DNA from: a virus | Length of the DNA stretch: 64,000 nucleotides | Virus record (IMG/VR): IMGVR_UViG_3300035698_011202 | Location: 1 to 64,000 of that record | Direction: 5' to 3' (one strand) | Part shown: one piece after another, positions 17,508 through 26,570 of the stretch | Layout of the letters: each line of letters starts with the position of its first letter | Numbering within the stretch: position 1 is the first letter of the stretch | Program-made: the position numbers and the translations under genes | Notes under the pieces: model-generated | Told to the model about the DNA's origin: nothing | What the model saw: only the letters and a program-made list of their open reading frames with translations | The model's database searches: none

Positions 17508-17996
17508 TTAGACTCTCACCGATGAAAACTCAGGCTGCGCGTATCGACGAGGTGGGAAAACAATTTGGTTTCCGTCACTCGGCATTCTTAGCTCAGCCGT
17601 TATCATATGCTCTGTAATATTCGTTACATGCGACACAATAAAGACTCGTCGAGTATAGGTGCCCAACGATAGTTCTTGAGGTAGCACTCGGTACTCAACA
17701 ACATCTGCGCCTTCTAGGATACGTCTTGACACGTAGTAGGATAGGGCACCATCTTGGTTAGGTAAGTTAAGTTTAGGGCGAGATACTTCACCTGAACTGT
17801 TTTGCTGAAAACCAGCAATAAGAAAAGGATTACTTGTCCACGTTTCACCTAGCCACGTTATAGTTGGACCATCGGTAAGGCGAAAATGAATAGGCGTAGA
17901 ATCTAAGTCTAGGATTTTTATATATAGGAATTTTATACGTTCAGAGGACGTAAGAGATTTAATCTCAGTGGTTAAACTGGGCGAAAGTGTTTTCAT
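17508..17996 (-). CDS. L: Minor tail protein L
   Basis: A 162-residue protein. The start is the ATG of the leader TTGGAGTTGACGATG. Sequence such as FLYIKILDLDSTPIHFRLTD and SRRILEGADVVEYRVLP is typical of the lambda L family, which connects the tail tube to the tip. It lacks the C-terminal iron-sulfur Cys cluster of lambda L, so it corresponds to the shorter L-type version. A hairpin covers its ribosome binding site (18001-18025). Confidence 0.72.
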   Translation of the reverse strand: MKTLSPSLTTEIKSLTSSERIKFLYIKILDLDSTPIHFRLTDGPTITWLGETWTSNPFLIAGFQQNSSGEVSRPKLNLPNQDGALSYYVSRRILEGADVVEYRVLPQELSLGTYTRRVFIVSHVTNITEHMITAELRMPSDGNQIVFPPRRYAQPEFSSVRV

Positions 17997-18000
17997 CGTC

Positions 18001-18025
18001 AACTCCAAATTTTATGCTTGGAGTT
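18001..18025 (-). promoter_or_regulatory. Hairpin that hides the ribosome binding site of gene L
   Basis: Perfect 8-bp inverted repeat AACTCCAA / TTGGAGTT, loop 9 nt. On the minus strand the second arm is the Shine-Dalgarno sequence TTGGAG, four bases before the ATG's GACG spacer ends. In the mRNA this would sequester the L start site and allow translational control. Confidence 0.55.
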
Positions 18026-18042
18026 TAATACAAAGCGCAGAC

Positions 18043-18069
18043 AAAAAAAACCCCGCACTAGGCAGGGTT
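18043..18069 (-). terminator. Hairpin terminator between M and L
   Basis: On the minus strand AACCCTGC-CTAGT-GCGGGGTT is followed by a run of eight T (positions 18043-18050 on plus are A). The stem has one T-G wobble. It is a strong Rho-independent shape placed between minor tail genes M and L. Confidence 0.75.
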
Positions 18070-18077
18070 GATACTAA

Positions 18078-18142
18078 ATTGACGATGAGAAATGGCATCT
18101 GGCGACGCCATCAAACGAGATAAATATTATCATAATGATAAC
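18078..18142 (+). other. Orphan initiation leader, 12-residue micro-ORF and 15-nt palindrome
   Basis: ATTGACGATG, the leader found before many real genes, occurs here on the plus strand inside the minus-strand tail operon. It opens a 12-codon ORF (18085-18123, MRNGIWRRHQTR). The perfect palindrome TTATCAT-A-ATGATAA follows at 18127-18141 and looks like an operator. No longer gene is present. This may be the relic of an inserted gene, or a control site. Confidence 0.45.
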
Positions 18143-18176
18143 GTGCGTCAACAGGTTTATTCTGTACATGAATATT

Positions 18177-18566
18177 TTATGAGACTGATACCTGTTTCAG
18201 AGACACCTGTATGCCCGTGTGTACACCATCAGCCCCTGTCAAGCCTTCAGGGATAACAAGCGGCTGCATAAATTTGACAACTACACTGCCATATCTCTCA
18301 TGTTCAAACAAAAAGGAATCATGCAGCTCATGAGCAAGATAGAAGTCTTCTAGTGCTTGTAACGAATATCTTTTCTGAAACGCAGTTAATACTTTAGTGG
18401 GTTCAAAAAACTTCATTCCTGCAAACGTTAACGTAAACTTTTTTGCAACCGGCGTGTGAGACTTAACCGTATAATCCCAATTATTTCCTAGCGTTACCGC
18501 CTTACCCCTTGCGGGGTACTCGACAGATACTTTGTGCATTGGAAAGTTGAATACTTGTAGTGCCAT
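18177..18566 (-). CDS. M: Minor tail protein M
   Basis: A 129-residue protein. The pattern FNFPMHKVSVEYPARGKAV followed by KKFTLTFAGMKFF fits the phage minor tail protein family of lambda M (PF05939). These proteins form part of the tail tip initiator complex. Its ATG overlaps the stop of the tape measure gene (TAATG). Confidence 0.72.
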   Translation of the reverse strand: MALQVFNFPMHKVSVEYPARGKAVTLGNNWDYTVKSHTPVAKKFTLTFAGMKFFEPTKVLTAFQKRYSLQALEDFYLAHELHDSFLFEHERYGSVVVKFMQPLVIPEGLTGADGVHTGIQVSLKQVSVS

Positions 18567-21500
18567 TAGAGCGTTCCCATATTAATTCGTTTAACTAGTT
18601 GCTTGGTTACGCCGCCTCGCGTGAGGTTATCAGCAATGATATGTACCACGTCATTCGCTCCCAGACTGGATGGCATCTGCTCAGGGCTGACCACGTAGAC
18701 ATTGACTTCTTTGCTACCACTGTCTTTTTGTTGAGCCATCGGATTGCCGCCTAGCTTCTCGGCCTGACGGTCAATTAGATTGGGATCAGCTGAGTTGAGA
18801 GCTTTCACCGTATCGATACCTAATGACTGCACCGCTTTTCTACGAAGCACAAACTCGCCCTTGGCTACTTTGGCAAAAGTGGAATCACGGGTAGACATAC
18901 CACGCGTTATCTCACCGCCACCCGCGTAGCTTCCTGCGAACTGTTCGCCTCCGTTCCAAGCATTCATCCCCCCATTCATATTAGTTGAGGGGTTTCCAGC
19001 CATAGTTGTTCCTGTGGGGCTAAACATACCCCCAAAGCCTGCGCCCGCCACCATTTGCAAGATACCTTTTAGCAACGCGTTAGCCGCAATCTCAGACGCT
19101 ATATCCAACATGCTTTCTAAGATACTGATAGTAAACGCTTTAAAAGCCTCGCTACCTGAAAGAGTGCCGTTTGCAAACGCTGTAAAAGCCTGCGCAAAAT
19201 TGGAGGCTAAATCCTGAGCAACATCATTCAAGCCTTTCATGGCTTCTGTCAACGGGTCAAAGTTATCTAGGCTTTGCATCAACAAGTCGTTGATACCTCT
19301 AAAGCCTCCGGCGACATTTTCAAGTATGCCCTCGGGAGTATCCTGCCCATTTTTAGGTACGTAAGTAGTATCGGTTGTTTCATCACCTAGTGGATTAAAC
19401 CCTTCACCTGTCATAGCAGCAAACAACCTACGGCGTACATCATCATCAAACTGATTAGCTTTTAAATCACGTACTATTGTGCCTAGCTCGTCGGATGTCT
19501 TCTTATTGTCAAGGTTAGTGTCTGACTGATTTTTATTATCATCGGCTAAATCTTTTTGGGCTTGGGCTTGCTTGACTATTTGCTCTTTAATAGTTTTGTT
19601 CAAGCCACTTCCATCAATACCACTATCAACGGCTAAGTCAGGATTACTGGCAACAAGAGATTCAAGGTATTCGATTAAAACTTTCCTAGCCCTAATTGCC
19701 TCAGTGGTTAAGTCTATTTCAGCTTTTGCTCTTTCTTCTCTTTTATCAATTAACTGCTGAGTGACTAGCTGTTGCTCTTCAAGAGAAGCCTCTTTAAATT
19801 GATTAGTGTACTTATCCCCACCTGTGGTGATTTTTTGTAGTTCACTTATCCGAGCTTCAAAAACCTCTTCAGTTTGTTTCAAGGCAATAACCTCAGCCTT
19901 CGCCAACTCTGAAGCTTTTTCTATCTTAGATTCTTGAGCCTCGGTAAAAGACTTTATAAGCCTAAGCCCATCTGTCTCTTCGTAGTCACGGTCTTTTGTA
20001 TCCAGATTTGTGTTTTTACCGTCCAAGGATTTAGCAAACTTTTGAGTGAACAAGTTCTTGTCTATAATTAACTGGGTTTCAGCTTTTGAGCTTATTGCTT
20101 CTTGTTGCGTCAAACGAGTAGCAACACCTTTGCTTTGTGGGCCTTGGTCGTTAAGACGCCCAGCAAAATCTTCCTTTTCCCTAGCAATTGCGCTTATTTT
20201 AGCCTGTAGCAATTCCTTTTCATCTGCCAACACGTTTAATCGTTCAGCTGACGCAGAGGTTGATAGTTCTTTATTGATCGTGCCCATCTGAGCATCAAGA
20301 ATAGCACCTCGGTTTTTGAAATCTAAGTCCTTAGCAAACTTGGCTTCTGTAGCGATATTCTTAAAACCCACCGATAAAGAAAGAATAATTGCATTAACTA
20401 CTTCATTGAATCCTGTGCTCACAAAGGCTTCCTGAAGCTCTTGTGGCGATAAGCCATTGCCTGTTGCGGTTGATTCAATGATTTTATTATTGTCGTTGTT
20501 TTTAGGGTCAAGACCACTTTGTATTAAGACTTCTCTTACCTGATTGCTAGTCAGCTCAGGGTTACTGAGAAGATTTTGTATTTGTAGTGGGTCTACATTT
20601 TGAGCCTCTAAAACTTTACGCAACTCGTCACCTGTCAGTGGTCTATCCCGCAAGGTAGTTTTAAAGTTATTCGTTAGCCTGTCTAACTCCGCTAATACCG
20701 TAGTCTCATTTTCTCCCATTGACGTGTAAGCTTTTAAATCGTCACGCTCATCTAGTTTTAGTACGTTTTGATAGACAGAAGAAATGTTTGACGTAAAGGC
20801 TTTTGTCGCTTGCTCTAATTGCAACATGCCCCCTGTCACCGCATCATCACCTAACGTTGTTAGCTCACGACGATTAATAACGTTGGCTTCTGAGTTAGTT
20901 AAATTATTTTCGAACCCTGTCTGAGATGTAGAGATGGCGAAAATAATACTCTGTAAAGCATCCGTAAAATCTTTACCGTACTTTTTAAACACATCTCCGT
21001 TTAAGCCTGTTTCAGTTGCATATTGTTGTACATTGCCTTCACGAATAAATACATCTCTTAGATTACCTTCTACGCTGAGTATTTTATCTAAAATACTCTT
21101 ACCTTCAGCTACCTTGTCTTTATCAACGTTACCGTCTTTGTCCGTAAAAGCTAACTGGTTGTATTGTTGAGTCAAGCCTGTGACAATTTTAGAGGTATCT
21201 CGCAACGAGGTTGTAAAGTCGCCAAGTTCAATTCTACCGCTGCCGACTGGTCCTCTCTCGCTACGATCCCTTTCTCCCGTATTACCCGTGAGTTTGCGCG
21301 AAGCTTTCTCAAAAATAGCCACTGCACTGTTTTCACCTTTCAGTGGTAGCTGTTCCTGAATAATAGCGTTTGAAGTTCTAGCTGATGCTTTGCCGCCATC
21401 AACAAGGGCGAGGTCTAGGCTCGCGTTTTCCTCATCCTTAAAAGTTTTAACTGCGTCAAATAACCCTTTATAATCCTTTACCGAATCGGGGATATATAAA

Positions 21501-24500
21501 CCCAACGCTTTAAACTCAGAGTTAACGCGCTTAATAGTTGAGGCCAACATGTCCGTGTCTTTACTTAACTTTACTTCGTTGGTAGCAATATTTTGCAGCG
21601 TTTTATTCAAAGCTTTTATGCTGTCTCGACTGGCTATCTGCCTAGATTTAGCATCGTTTTCTTCAGCCGTGGCCTTGTCTACTACATCCTTTAGTTTTGC
21701 ATCGTCATTAAAGCTATCTGCCAAGTACGCAATGCCTCCGAGTAAACCACCTATGGCAGCGAGCACCAGCGTTACTTTTCCTGCTAAAAATCTTAGCGCA
21801 ACAGTTAGTGCTGACGTGCCCATAGCCGCTCTTCTGGCTGTGTTTAAGCTTGAGCGCGTGTTGTCCCTTTGTAATCGATTACTGTTCAAAGGACGTCTAT
21901 CACCATCCCCTGAAACAGTTGAGCCAATCCCTAAGATAGCCGCAATAGCTCTGCCACCTGCAGCCAAGCCTATAGCAAGTTTTCCGAATGACACCACAAG
22001 GGCACCAATAGCAGCGCCCCCCGCAATAGAGCCAATAACCGATAACGCACCACCTACATCTTTTAAGCCGCTCAACATATCCGCAAGCGTAGAAACAAGA
22101 GCTGTTCCAGACTTCAAAAGCGGGTCGAACGCTTCCGAGGTGACCGAGAAAAACGTAGAGCCTAATCGCGCAAACTGGTTCGCAAATGATTCCATCTGAA
22201 TAGCGTTAGCTCTTGCCGCTGCACCACCAATCTCCATCTTCTCAGCCAGCTCATCAGCCACATCGATGTTGTTAGCAAACGCACCAAACGCCGCTGCCGC
22301 TCGAACTTGCATCGTTCGCATAGCATCGGTAACAGTAAATCCACTTTGAGAAAGCTTTTTAAGAACAGGAATTAAACCATTAGTCGATATGTCTAAGTCA
22401 CTCATACTTAAACCAAGTAACTGTGTAGTCCTTACAAACTCTTCTGAGGGCTTTTGTAAGGCGATCAATATCTGACGTAAGCCTGTGCCTAGCGTTGAGC
22501 CTGAACGTATGCCTGAGTTAGCCATGGCTCCTAGAGCTGCAACTGTTTCTTCAAAGCTGACGTTAGACTGAGCTGCGATGTTACCTGCATACTGTAGACC
22601 CAACGCAAGCTTGTTTAAGTTTAGTTTTGATGAGTTAACCGCCGTCGTTAACTTGTCAGCAATGTTACCCATGTCTCTTGCATCACGGTTAAATATGCCC
22701 ATTGTTGACGTAGCTAAGTCTACCGCTTCACTTAGATTTGCACCTACCGCTGTAGCAAACAGCGTAATACCTTCTATCGAGTCTGCTATCTGGTCTTTAC
22801 CAAATCCTGCTTGTCCAAGTACGACCGCTGCTTGTGTGACTTCTAGCGCCGTGAACTTAGTTTTTTCTGATACCGCAACTAACGTTTTACTTAGCCCTTG
22901 CATCTCAGTATTGGTCAAAGCCACAATAGATTGTAGCTGTTTCATCTCCTTTTCGAGCTGAACCATGAACTGACCAGATTGAGTAATAAGACTAATGCCT
23001 GTTCCCATAACTGCATAGTTTCTAAGCAACTGAGCTTGCTGCTTAAACATACCCGCGCCATTGTCCATTCGGCGTCTTTCGTCAGCCGCTAGAAGCGATC
23101 GGGCTGAACTAGTCTGAGCGCGACCTATTTCTGTTTGAGCAGGGCGGTAGTTTTGCTTAATCTTGATTTGCTCTAAGCGTCGCTCAATCCGTTTTAGCTC
23201 AGCGGTGGCTTGGTCAAAAACTACCGATGTAGCTGATGAACTTTTAATTAACCCTTTGACGACATTAGCGTAGTCACCTGCGGATTTTTTTAATTCGTTG
23301 AGTTCAGATGAACTTAAACCAACTAGTGATTTATTCAGTCCCTCTTTACCGGCCCGAGCGAAACGGTCACCGGCTAGGCGATTCTCGGTTTCTCTTAAAA
23401 GGGTGGTGTTGTTGTCACGCTGCAACTTTAAATCATTCTTAAATTGGGTGCTGTTTGACGCATCAATCTGAGCTTTGTTTTTTTGCTGCTGAGTTTCTAC
23501 TCGCTTGTCGCTTTGACGAATACTGGCAAGTTGTGTATCTATTTGTTTGCGTAAGTCAGAGCCTTCTGGCGCATTCTTTACTTGCTGGTTAACCGTTCTC
23601 GCAAACTCTTTTAGGTTGTTTCGTATTTGAGTCAGCTCACCCTTGCTTTTCATGTTTATGCTTTGGTCACCTAGACCACGCGCAAACCTAGCACCTTCCG
23701 ATACGCGAGAGTCAGCCTTTGACCTTGCAGAGACTTCTTGTTTAAGATCAGACGAGTTCGCTCTTGATAACTTACGTTTGGCTTTTTCTGGTTCACTGTT
23801 ATAAAAGACTTTAGCGGCGGCGTTACTTTCTCGCTGCGTCACAATGCCTTCTTTTAATGCGCTTATCTGTTGCTTGCGTAAATCTATCTGGCTACGCAGC
23901 TGCGTTCCTTCAGGAGCATTTTTTACTTGCGCGTTAACCACTTTCTCATACGCGCTCACATCTCTTGAAAGCCTTCTTAGCTCAGCAGGAGATTTGGCCC
24001 CAAGGTCTAATCTAGCCGCACCCCTAACAACTCTTTTCTTACCTTCGCGGGCATTAATATCAGCCGCCAATCTAACCGCGCTAGTTTTGGTAATACTCGT
24101 GCTGTTAGCGGCTCTAACCTTCTCGTCCTGCTTTCGCTTGGCCTTCGCTTCAGGACTATTGAAAACCCGCTTTTGCTCAGCGATAAACGCTTTGCGAGAG
24201 CCTGTTTCTTTATCTAAGGCCGCAAGTTGGTTCTCAAATAAACCTTTAAGACGGGCAGAAGACTTGGCAAAAGCCGTGTCCCCCGTATTGTTAGCTGCGT
24301 TGTTAGCTTTGGTGGCACCCTTTAAATAAACAGCCGTAGCCTGACGTTGCGCTTTTAGGTCCGACGCAGACATGGCACTCGTTCGTGCGTCTGAGAACTT
24401 AGATTCTTTTTTTGCAAGGTTAGGGTTTCGTCTAATTTCTTCGTTTAGAAATGAACGAGTACTTTGAGAAATAGCTCTTTTTATAGCCGGAGAAGAAACC

Positions 24501-24925
24501 ATCTTCCCTGTAATTTCACTCACCCCTTTAGTCAGACTATCCGTGTACCGTTTTACTAAAGCAGGGTCATTTAACTTGCTGGCTAAATTGCCTAAGTTTC
24601 CTATAATCCCTTGGGCTTCAGATTGCAGCGTAGCTACGCCGCCCCGAGAAATCGCCAATGCTCTGTTTAAAGGCGCAAGCTCTGCAGCATTCAAAGCATC
24701 AATAGGTTTTCGACTCTTAGCCGACATGCCGCTAGTCAGCTTTTCGTTAGCCTTAACGACATTATTTATGTCGGTCATAGATTGCTTGACAGTACCCATG
24801 CTTAGTTCAAGGGCTTTTTGTAGCTTCTCTAATTTTTTAGTCGCTTCGTCAACGGCTTTTTGACCGCTTTTATCAAATTTTACTTTTAATACGGTAGTAC
24901 GGATAGAACTGCTGTTATCACTCAT
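18566..24925 (-). CDS. H: Tape measure protein (2119 aa)
   Basis: It sets tail length and is ejected with DNA. The start is the ATG of GGAGATTGACGATG. The N-terminal third is long helical coiled coil rich in Ser, Lys, Arg and Asn. The conserved TP901-type tape measure region lies near residues 640-830 (AAVVLGQAGFGKDQIADSIE; SGIRSGSTLGTGLRQILIAL). Hydrophobic segments occur near residues 960-1000 and 1040-1060. The C-terminus has GEFVLRRKAVQSLG, as in many tape measures. By the usual length relation (about 0.15 nm per residue) the tail could be around 300 nm. Confidence 0.93.
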   Translation of the reverse strand: MSDNSSSIRTTVLKVKFDKSGQKAVDEATKKLEKLQKALELSMGTVKQSMTDINNVVKANEKLTSGMSAKSRKPIDALNAAELAPLNRALAISRGGVATLQSEAQGIIGNLGNLASKLNDPALVKRYTDSLTKGVSEITGKMVSSPAIKRAISQSTRSFLNEEIRRNPNLAKKESKFSDARTSAMSASDLKAQRQATAVYLKGATKANNAANNTGDTAFAKSSARLKGLFENQLAALDKETGSRKAFIAEQKRVFNSPEAKAKRKQDEKVRAANSTSITKTSAVRLAADINAREGKKRVVRGAARLDLGAKSPAELRRLSRDVSAYEKVVNAQVKNAPEGTQLRSQIDLRKQQISALKEGIVTQRESNAAAKVFYNSEPEKAKRKLSRANSSDLKQEVSARSKADSRVSEGARFARGLGDQSINMKSKGELTQIRNNLKEFARTVNQQVKNAPEGSDLRKQIDTQLASIRQSDKRVETQQQKNKAQIDASNSTQFKNDLKLQRDNNTTLLRETENRLAGDRFARAGKEGLNKSLVGLSSSELNELKKSAGDYANVVKGLIKSSSATSVVFDQATAELKRIERRLEQIKIKQNYRPAQTEIGRAQTSSARSLLAADERRRMDNGAGMFKQQAQLLRNYAVMGTGISLITQSGQFMVQLEKEMKQLQSIVALTNTEMQGLSKTLVAVSEKTKFTALEVTQAAVVLGQAGFGKDQIADSIEGITLFATAVGANLSEAVDLATSTMGIFNRDARDMGNIADKLTTAVNSSKLNLNKLALGLQYAGNIAAQSNVSFEETVAALGAMANSGIRSGSTLGTGLRQILIALQKPSEEFVRTTQLLGLSMSDLDISTNGLIPVLKKLSQSGFTVTDAMRTMQVRAAAAFGAFANNIDVADELAEKMEIGGAAARANAIQMESFANQFARLGSTFFSVTSEAFDPLLKSGTALVSTLADMLSGLKDVGGALSVIGSIAGGAAIGALVVSFGKLAIGLAAGGRAIAAILGIGSTVSGDGDRRPLNSNRLQRDNTRSSLNTARRAAMGTSALTVALRFLAGKVTLVLAAIGGLLGGIAYLADSFNDDAKLKDVVDKATAEENDAKSRQIASRDSIKALNKTLQNIATNEVKLSKDTDMLASTIKRVNSEFKALGLYIPDSVKDYKGLFDAVKTFKDEENASLDLALVDGGKASARTSNAIIQEQLPLKGENSAVAIFEKASRKLTGNTGERDRSERGPVGSGRIELGDFTTSLRDTSKIVTGLTQQYNQLAFTDKDGNVDKDKVAEGKSILDKILSVEGNLRDVFIREGNVQQYATETGLNGDVFKKYGKDFTDALQSIIFAISTSQTGFENNLTNSEANVINRRELTTLGDDAVTGGMLQLEQATKAFTSNISSVYQNVLKLDERDDLKAYTSMGENETTVLAELDRLTNNFKTTLRDRPLTGDELRKVLEAQNVDPLQIQNLLSNPELTSNQVREVLIQSGLDPKNNDNNKIIESTATGNGLSPQELQEAFVSTGFNEVVNAIILSLSVGFKNIATEAKFAKDLDFKNRGAILDAQMGTINKELSTSASAERLNVLADEKELLQAKISAIAREKEDFAGRLNDQGPQSKGVATRLTQQEAISSKAETQLIIDKNLFTQKFAKSLDGKNTNLDTKDRDYEETDGLRLIKSFTEAQESKIEKASELAKAEVIALKQTEEVFEARISELQKITTGGDKYTNQFKEASLEEQQLVTQQLIDKREERAKAEIDLTTEAIRARKVLIEYLESLVASNPDLAVDSGIDGSGLNKTIKEQIVKQAQAQKDLADDNKNQSDTNLDNKKTSDELGTIVRDLKANQFDDDVRRRLFAAMTGEGFNPLGDETTDTTYVPKNGQDTPEGILENVAGGFRGINDLLMQSLDNFDPLTEAMKGLNDVAQDLASNFAQAFTAFANGTLSGSEAFKAFTISILESMLDIASEIAANALLKGILQMVAGAGFGGMFSPTGTTMAGNPSTNMNGGMNAWNGGEQFAGSYAGGGEITRGMSTRDSTFAKVAKGEFVLRRKAVQSLGIDTVKALNSADPNLIDRQAEKLGGNPMAQQKDSGSKEVNVYVVSPEQMPSSLGANDVVHIIADNLTRGGVTKQLVKRINMGTL

Positions 24926-24941
24926 CGTCAATCTCCAAATT

Positions 24942-25340
24942 TTACGACAAGCCGCGTATCATGGCTTGCGCTTGTGCAATATTCTGAGGTTCATCTTGCT
25001 TTCGGACAGTTACAGGCTTTTCACTCTCACCACCCATTATGGCAACAGCTACTTTCATAAGGGACTCTTGAAACTGTCCGAACTTAACGGTCTGTAAGCC
25101 TACAACAAGCTTTATCTTTAATTGTATATCAGAATATGCCAGCGACCAGAAGACAGCCTCTAGTTGACTCGGGACAGAATCAAACACAAAACACATTTGG
25201 TCTTCAAATTCTAAGCCCGAATACCAGACGTTGAAGGTTTCTAAATACTTTTCTTGATTGCCTCTGTCCTTTTTATCGAGCTTGCTATCGACTTCTCCCA
25301 AGCTCGTAAAAAAAAATACGATATATGGCTCTCTACCCAA
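24942..25340 (-). CDS. T: Tail assembly chaperone T extension (frameshift product GT)
   Basis: This reading frame overlaps the 3' end of G by 100 nt and lies in the -1 frame relative to it. The stretch after the shift site is expressed as the C-terminus of a G-T fusion of about 220 residues spanning 24942-25603, as in lambda and most siphoviruses. GT recruits tape measure and tube subunits during tail assembly. The gene lies directly before the tape measure. An independent start at the ATG at 25340 is unlikely. Confidence 0.82.
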   Translation of the reverse strand: MGREPYIVFFFTSLGEVDSKLDKKDRGNQEKYLETFNVWYSGLEFEDQMCFVFDSVPSQLEAVFWSLAYSDIQLKIKLVVGLQTVKFGQFQESLMKVAVAIMGGESEKPVTVRKQDEPQNIAQAQAMIRGLS

Positions 25341-25603
25341 TCAAGAAAGTCGATCAAATGGTCCGTGTCTATTTCTAATTCATTAATAGCAAACTCTTCG
25401 GTTATTTTTCCATATTGGTCACGCTTAGATAGACACAATAAAAGTATGTCTAGTCGAACGGTAGCGTTGGTAAAGGTTTCTGAAATTTGTTGTGGGTTTT
25501 CGAATATGGCACTTAATGTGTTGAGCAATCCAAAAGACATAAACAGTTCTTTTTGTGTATCACCACAGGTCAAAGTAAAGCGAGGGGCTAGTTTATCAGT
25601 CAT
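25241..25603 (-). CDS. G: Tail assembly chaperone G
   Basis: A 120-residue protein, starting at the ATG in TTTGGATTGACGATG. It begins TDKLAPRFTLTCGDTQKELF and is mainly helical. Its position between tail tube and tape measure, with an overlapping downstream -1 frame, defines it as gpG. Chaperones G and GT coat the tape measure before tube polymerisation. Confidence 0.85.
   Translation of the reverse strand: MTDKLAPRFTLTCGDTQKELFMSFGLLNTLSAIFENPQQISETFTNATVRLDILLLCLSKRDQYGKITEEFAINELEIDTDHLIDFLDWVESHISYFFLRAWEKSIASSIKRTEAIKKSI
25307..25313 (-). other. -1 programmed ribosomal frameshift site
   Basis: On the minus strand the G frame reads TTT TTT TTA, giving the slippery heptamer T-TTT-TTA, the same form used by HIV-1. 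A -1 shift here enters the T frame exactly (next codon ACG). The site lies in the G/T overlap and at about codon 99 of G. A second, weaker candidate (ATA AAA AGG) lies downstream. Confidence 0.75.
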
Positions 25604-25620
25604 CGTCAATCCAAATTATA

Positions 25621-25656
25621 AGTATAAAAAAAGGCTCCAAAAGGAGCCTTTATACT
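25621..25656 (-). terminator. Terminator after the major tail protein gene
   Basis: The stem AAAGGCTCC-(TTTT)-GGAGCCTTT is extended by flanking AGTATAAA/TTTATACT. On the minus strand it is followed by TTTTTTTATAC. It would separate abundant tube protein mRNA from the chaperone and tape measure genes. Confidence 0.75.
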
Positions 25657-25671
25657 ATCAGGTATAGGTTG

Positions 25672-26505
25672 TTACACAATAGGTGCAGTAACCGTGTCAG
25701 TTAGTAACTCAGCTACTTTGTTCTTGAACTGAGCATAGAACGGGTCACCGCTAATAGGCTTCATAGGCATAAATTCGAACGGGACGTTACCGAAGTTATC
25801 AGTTGTAAACGACATAGTTAATCCTGAACTCACACGAATTTTAGGAATTAACAATACGATGAACTGTCCATCAGCCAACTGACCCTGCACTTTAGCAGAG
25901 TAATAACGGTCAGTATCGGTAGAACCAATATCTAATACGTTAACCAGTGACACGCGAGTACCTGCAGCAAAGCTACTTACTGAAACAACATCTGGCATAG
26001 AAACCGTCATGGTTGCGCTTGTAGAAGTGTTGCCAGAAATACCAGAAACAGCCGTAGCTGTACCCGCAACAATCTTATCCGTAGAAGGGTCACGCAATAA
26101 TACGCGGCTACCAAGGGTAATGTTCTGAATGTCAGCGGCATCTTCAAACGAAAGGTCTACTGAGCCAGCTGAGAATGATGCTGTCCCTGAAGTTTCCAAC
26201 GCTTTTTGAGGGGCTGAAATTAAGCCTGAGCCTTCTAATCCTAACGCATACGCTAAGTTCTGAGTAGTATACTCGTACATTTCAAAAGAACCCCGAGTCG
26301 TTTGACCCGTAGTTAATGAAACGATAATGTCGTTGGTACGACCTTGTGTTAGCTCGGTTTGGTCTTTAGTTGCTTCAATACTGAAGTTTTTTACCAAGCC
26401 TACGCCATGCTGCACAGGGTTTAAATTATACACGTCTTCTGGGTTGCCGATCATTACTTCGGCAGTACCCAACATGAATTTCTGTGATTTAGCATTTCCG
26501 CTCAT
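25672..26505 (-). CDS. V: Major tail tube protein (V-like)
   Basis: A 277-residue protein, starting at the ATG of GGAGATTGACGATG. The N-terminus (GNAKSQKFMLGTAEVMIGNP) and the GLVKNFSIEATKDQTELTQG segment are typical of siphovirus tube proteins. These form stacked hexameric rings. Its strong start signal and following terminator fit high expression. It lies between the plus-strand moron and G/GT. Confidence 0.85.
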   Translation of the reverse strand: MSGNAKSQKFMLGTAEVMIGNPEDVYNLNPVQHGVGLVKNFSIEATKDQTELTQGRTNDIIVSLTTGQTTRGSFEMYEYTTQNLAYALGLEGSGLISAPQKALETSGTASFSAGSVDLSFEDAADIQNITLGSRVLLRDPSTDKIVAGTATAVSGISGNTSTSATMTVSMPDVVSVSSFAAGTRVSLVNVLDIGSTDTDRYYSAKVQGQLADGQFIVLLIPKIRVSSGLTMSFTTDNFGNVPFEFMPMKPISGDPFYAQFKNKVAELLTDTVTAPIV

Positions 26506-26570
26506 CGTCAATCTCCAAATTTTGATTTAGTTAGGTTATAATCAATACCTCAACAAAGGAGCGAAAGACG

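Noticed and set aside
21549-22199. 216-codon plus-strand ORF inside the tape measure gene
   Set aside because: Shadow frame of a strong coding sequence; no leader, no SD and biased Leu/Ser composition.
23844-24329. 161-codon plus-strand ORF inside the tape measure gene
   Set aside because: Antisense shadow of coiled-coil codons; no start signal.
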